Assembly: GCA_002296525.1 (NCBI GenBank)
Contig: DBIA01000008.1
Coordinates: 40,542-104,541, forward strand
Length of the DNA stretch: 64,000 nt
Direction of reading: 5' to 3'
DNA from: Candidatus Neomicrothrix sp. UBA814
Lineage (GTDB): Bacteria; Actinomycetota; Acidimicrobiia; Acidimicrobiales; Poriferisodalaceae
The notes beneath the pieces are model-generated. The model did not search any database. It saw nothing but the letters and a program-made list of their open reading frames with translations, and had not been told where the DNA came from. How positions within the stretch are numbered: position 1 is the first letter of the stretch; each line of letters begins with the position of its first letter. Made by a program: the position numbers and the translations under genes. Shown piece by piece: positions 62,669 through 64,000 of the stretch.

Positions 62669-63844
62669 TCAAGAAAGTTGTTCTAAACCATTTCCTAGTT
62701 GTGTAATCGCCTGACGTATCCGATGTTCGTTTTCGACAAGGGCAAACCTGACATACCCTTCACCGCCGGGACCAAAGCCGACGCCGGGAGAAAGCGCCAC
62801 ATTGGAAGACTCGACGAGGTGTTGACAAAAGCTGACTGAGCCCATCTCCCTATACGGTTCGGGGATAGGGGCCCAAACGAACATGGTGCCTTTGGGAGGT
62901 TCGACTTGCCACCCGATGCGGTCTAAGCCTCTGATCAGGCTGTCGCGCCGGGACTGGTAAATCTGATTGACCTCGAGTGGGTACTCGCTCTCTTCGTTCA
63001 TCACGACTGTGGCAGCAATTTGGATTGGCTGAAATGTTCCGTAATCCAAATAGCTCTTCAACTTCGCTAGAGCACCAACTACTTCGCTGTTACCTACACA
63101 AAACGCTACGCGCCATCCTGCCATCGAAAATGATTTGGTGAGGCTGTAAAACTCAACTGCTACTTCTTTCGCTCCTTCTGCCTGCATTATGGAAGGAGGC
63201 CGGTATCCGTCAAAACCCAGATCTGCGTAGGCGAAATCATGCACCAAAACCACGTCTCGCTCTCGAGCAAAATCGACAAGGCGTTGCATGAAAGCCAAGT
63301 CGACGCATGTCGTAGTCGGGTTATGAGGGAAGGAAAGAACAATCACCCTCGGTCGAGGCCACGAATACTCGAATCGCTCAACCAGCGAATCAAAAAAATC
63401 TTCGCCTGTGGTCAGGGGAACTTCGCGAACGTTTGCCCCTGTGAAAAGTGGCCCAAATATATGAATGGGATAAGACGGCGCAGGCACCAAACATGCATCG
63501 CCAGGTGCGAGAAGCGCCCACATCAAATGAGAAAATCCTTCTTTGGCGCCAATCGTGTTAATTATTTCGGTCTCGGGGTCTAACTCGACATCCCACTGAC
63601 GTCTATAGAGGTCTGCTACAGCTTCTCGTAGCTTAGGGATTCCCCTGCTGGCTGAATAACGATGGTTACGTTCATTTTCTGCGGCTTCACTGAGTTTCTT
63701 GACTGCTGTTATGGGCGACGGTATGTCAGGGTTACCAAAGCCCAAGTCAATGACGTCAGCCCCTTCTCTTCTCCGTTCGACTTTGAGTGAATCGATGATC
63801 GTAAAGACGTAGGGCGGCAAGTTGCTTATTCGACGAAACTCCAC
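62669..63844 (-). CDS. alaC: AlaC-like class I aminotransferase
   Basis: PLP enzyme of 391 residues closest to glutamate-pyruvate transaminase AlaC by the opening ISNLPPYVFTIIDSLKVERR and DLGFGNPDIPSP. It also has VLSFPHNPTTTCVDL, the DFAYADLGFDG loop and the PLP lysine in SLTKSFSMAGWRVAF. A role as a diaminopimelate or other transaminase cannot be excluded. The GTG at 63844 has TACCCT 8 nt upstream. It converges with glpK. Confidence 0.88.
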   Translation of the reverse strand: MEFRRISNLPPYVFTIIDSLKVERRREGADVIDLGFGNPDIPSPITAVKKLSEAAENERNHRYSASRGIPKLREAVADLYRRQWDVELDPETEIINTIGAKEGFSHLMWALLAPGDACLVPAPSYPIHIFGPLFTGANVREVPLTTGEDFFDSLVERFEYSWPRPRVIVLSFPHNPTTTCVDLAFMQRLVDFARERDVVLVHDFAYADLGFDGYRPPSIMQAEGAKEVAVEFYSLTKSFSMAGWRVAFCVGNSEVVGALAKLKSYLDYGTFQPIQIAATVVMNEESEYPLEVNQIYQSRRDSLIRGLDRIGWQVEPPKGTMFVWAPIPEPYREMGSVSFCQHLVESSNVALSPGVGFGPGGEGYVRFALVENEHRIRQAITQLGNGLEQLS

Positions 63845-63852
63845 GGAAGTTG

Positions 63853-63858
63853 AGGGTA
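63853..63858 (-). promoter_or_regulatory. Candidate -10 box of alaC
   Basis: TACCCT on the minus strand, 8 nt before the GTG at 63844. It is the weakest spacing of the leaderless series but the same hexamer as for hisD and rlmN. Confidence 0.35.
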
Positions 63859-63905
63859 CCGATCCTGTGAGTGATATTCGAAACAGACCTAGGGAAGTAC
63901 GTTTT

Positions 63906-64000
63906 TTACTGTTCTACCTTGGCTTGGAAATCATCGAGGGCTGCATGCGCAATTCTTCCTTCGGCACGACGCTTCACGAAGCCTGGCAAGGGAATAGCTA
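63906..64000 (-). CDS. C-terminus of a partial gene, possibly SRPBCC-domain protein
   Basis: A minus-strand frame is open from the right edge to a TAA at 63906 and gives 31 residues ending ALDDFQAKVEQ. It begins IPLPGFVKRRAEGRI and resembles the C-terminal helix of SRPBCC/polyketide-cyclase-like lipid-binding proteins (PGFxVRRAE followed by an amphipathic helix). The fragment is too short for a firm call. Most of the gene is outside the window. Confidence 0.45.
   Translation of the reverse strand, partial: AIPLPGFVKRRAEGRIAHAALDDFQAKVEQ

Overview
The window looks like a piece of an actinobacterial chromosome of moderate GC content, most likely from the Acidimicrobiia or a related aquatic lineage. 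The evidence is a bacterial proteasome activator (Bpa), a mycothiol synthase-like acetyltransferase, an F420-type LLM oxidoreductase, menaquinone rather than ubiquinone genes, a DUF3040 protein, and a division cluster with SepF and DivIVA but no FtsA. The lineage is inferred from gene content only. I saw no rRNA, tRNA, CRISPR array, insertion sequence or prophage.

Layout. 1-5.6 kb: a minus-strand tryptophan block (GroES-like protein, fused TrpE-TrpG, YgfZ, a small ABM protein, truncated trpC), a divergent alpha/beta hydrolase and two small proteins. 5.6-12.4 kb: a compact minus-strand histidine operon hisD-C-B-H-A-F with an acyl-CoA ligase at its end. 12.4-19.3 kb: single genes (CitE-like lyase, Nth, MshD-like, VIT1-like transporter, RlmN, MaoC) and menaquinone genes ubiE/menG and menA. 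19.6-26 kb: fatty-acid and oxidoreductase genes, two uncharacterised proteins, the proteasome activator and a phosphodiesterase. 26-31 kb: rluD, lspA, a Lys-rich DksA/TraR-like protein, and ileS on the opposite strand. 31-48.5 kb: a minus-strand cell-envelope region, mraZ-rsmH-ftsL-ftsI-murE-mraY-murD-ftsW-murG-murC-murB-ftsQ-ftsZ-pgeF-yggS-sepF-yggT-divIVA. murF, ddl and ftsA are missing from it. 48.8-53 kb: HNH nuclease, ROK sugar kinase, DUF3040 protein, DinB, NUDIX. 53-64 kb: inositol-phosphatase family enzyme, an MtrAB-LpqB-like two-component operon, a TrkA plus two-TrkH potassium uptake operon, glycerol kinase, an AlaC-like aminotransferase and the tail of a partial gene.

Most genes sit in tight operons with 4-bp stop/start overlaps. 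First genes of transcription units often carry a TANNNT hexamer 6-8 nt before the start codon and no ribosome-binding site. I found fourteen such cases, which points to widespread leaderless transcription.

The most interesting candidate is the GroES-like protein heading the tryptophan operon. Its C-terminal extension ends in Gly-Leu-Tyr-Leu, resembling the proteasome-docking (HbYX-type) tail of Bpa, which is also encoded here and ends in Gly-Val-Tyr-Leu. Other points of interest are a DksA/TraR protein with all four zinc cysteines replaced, a ROK kinase whose natural start seems to be ATT, and nested inverted repeats plus a consensus DnaA box before mraZ.
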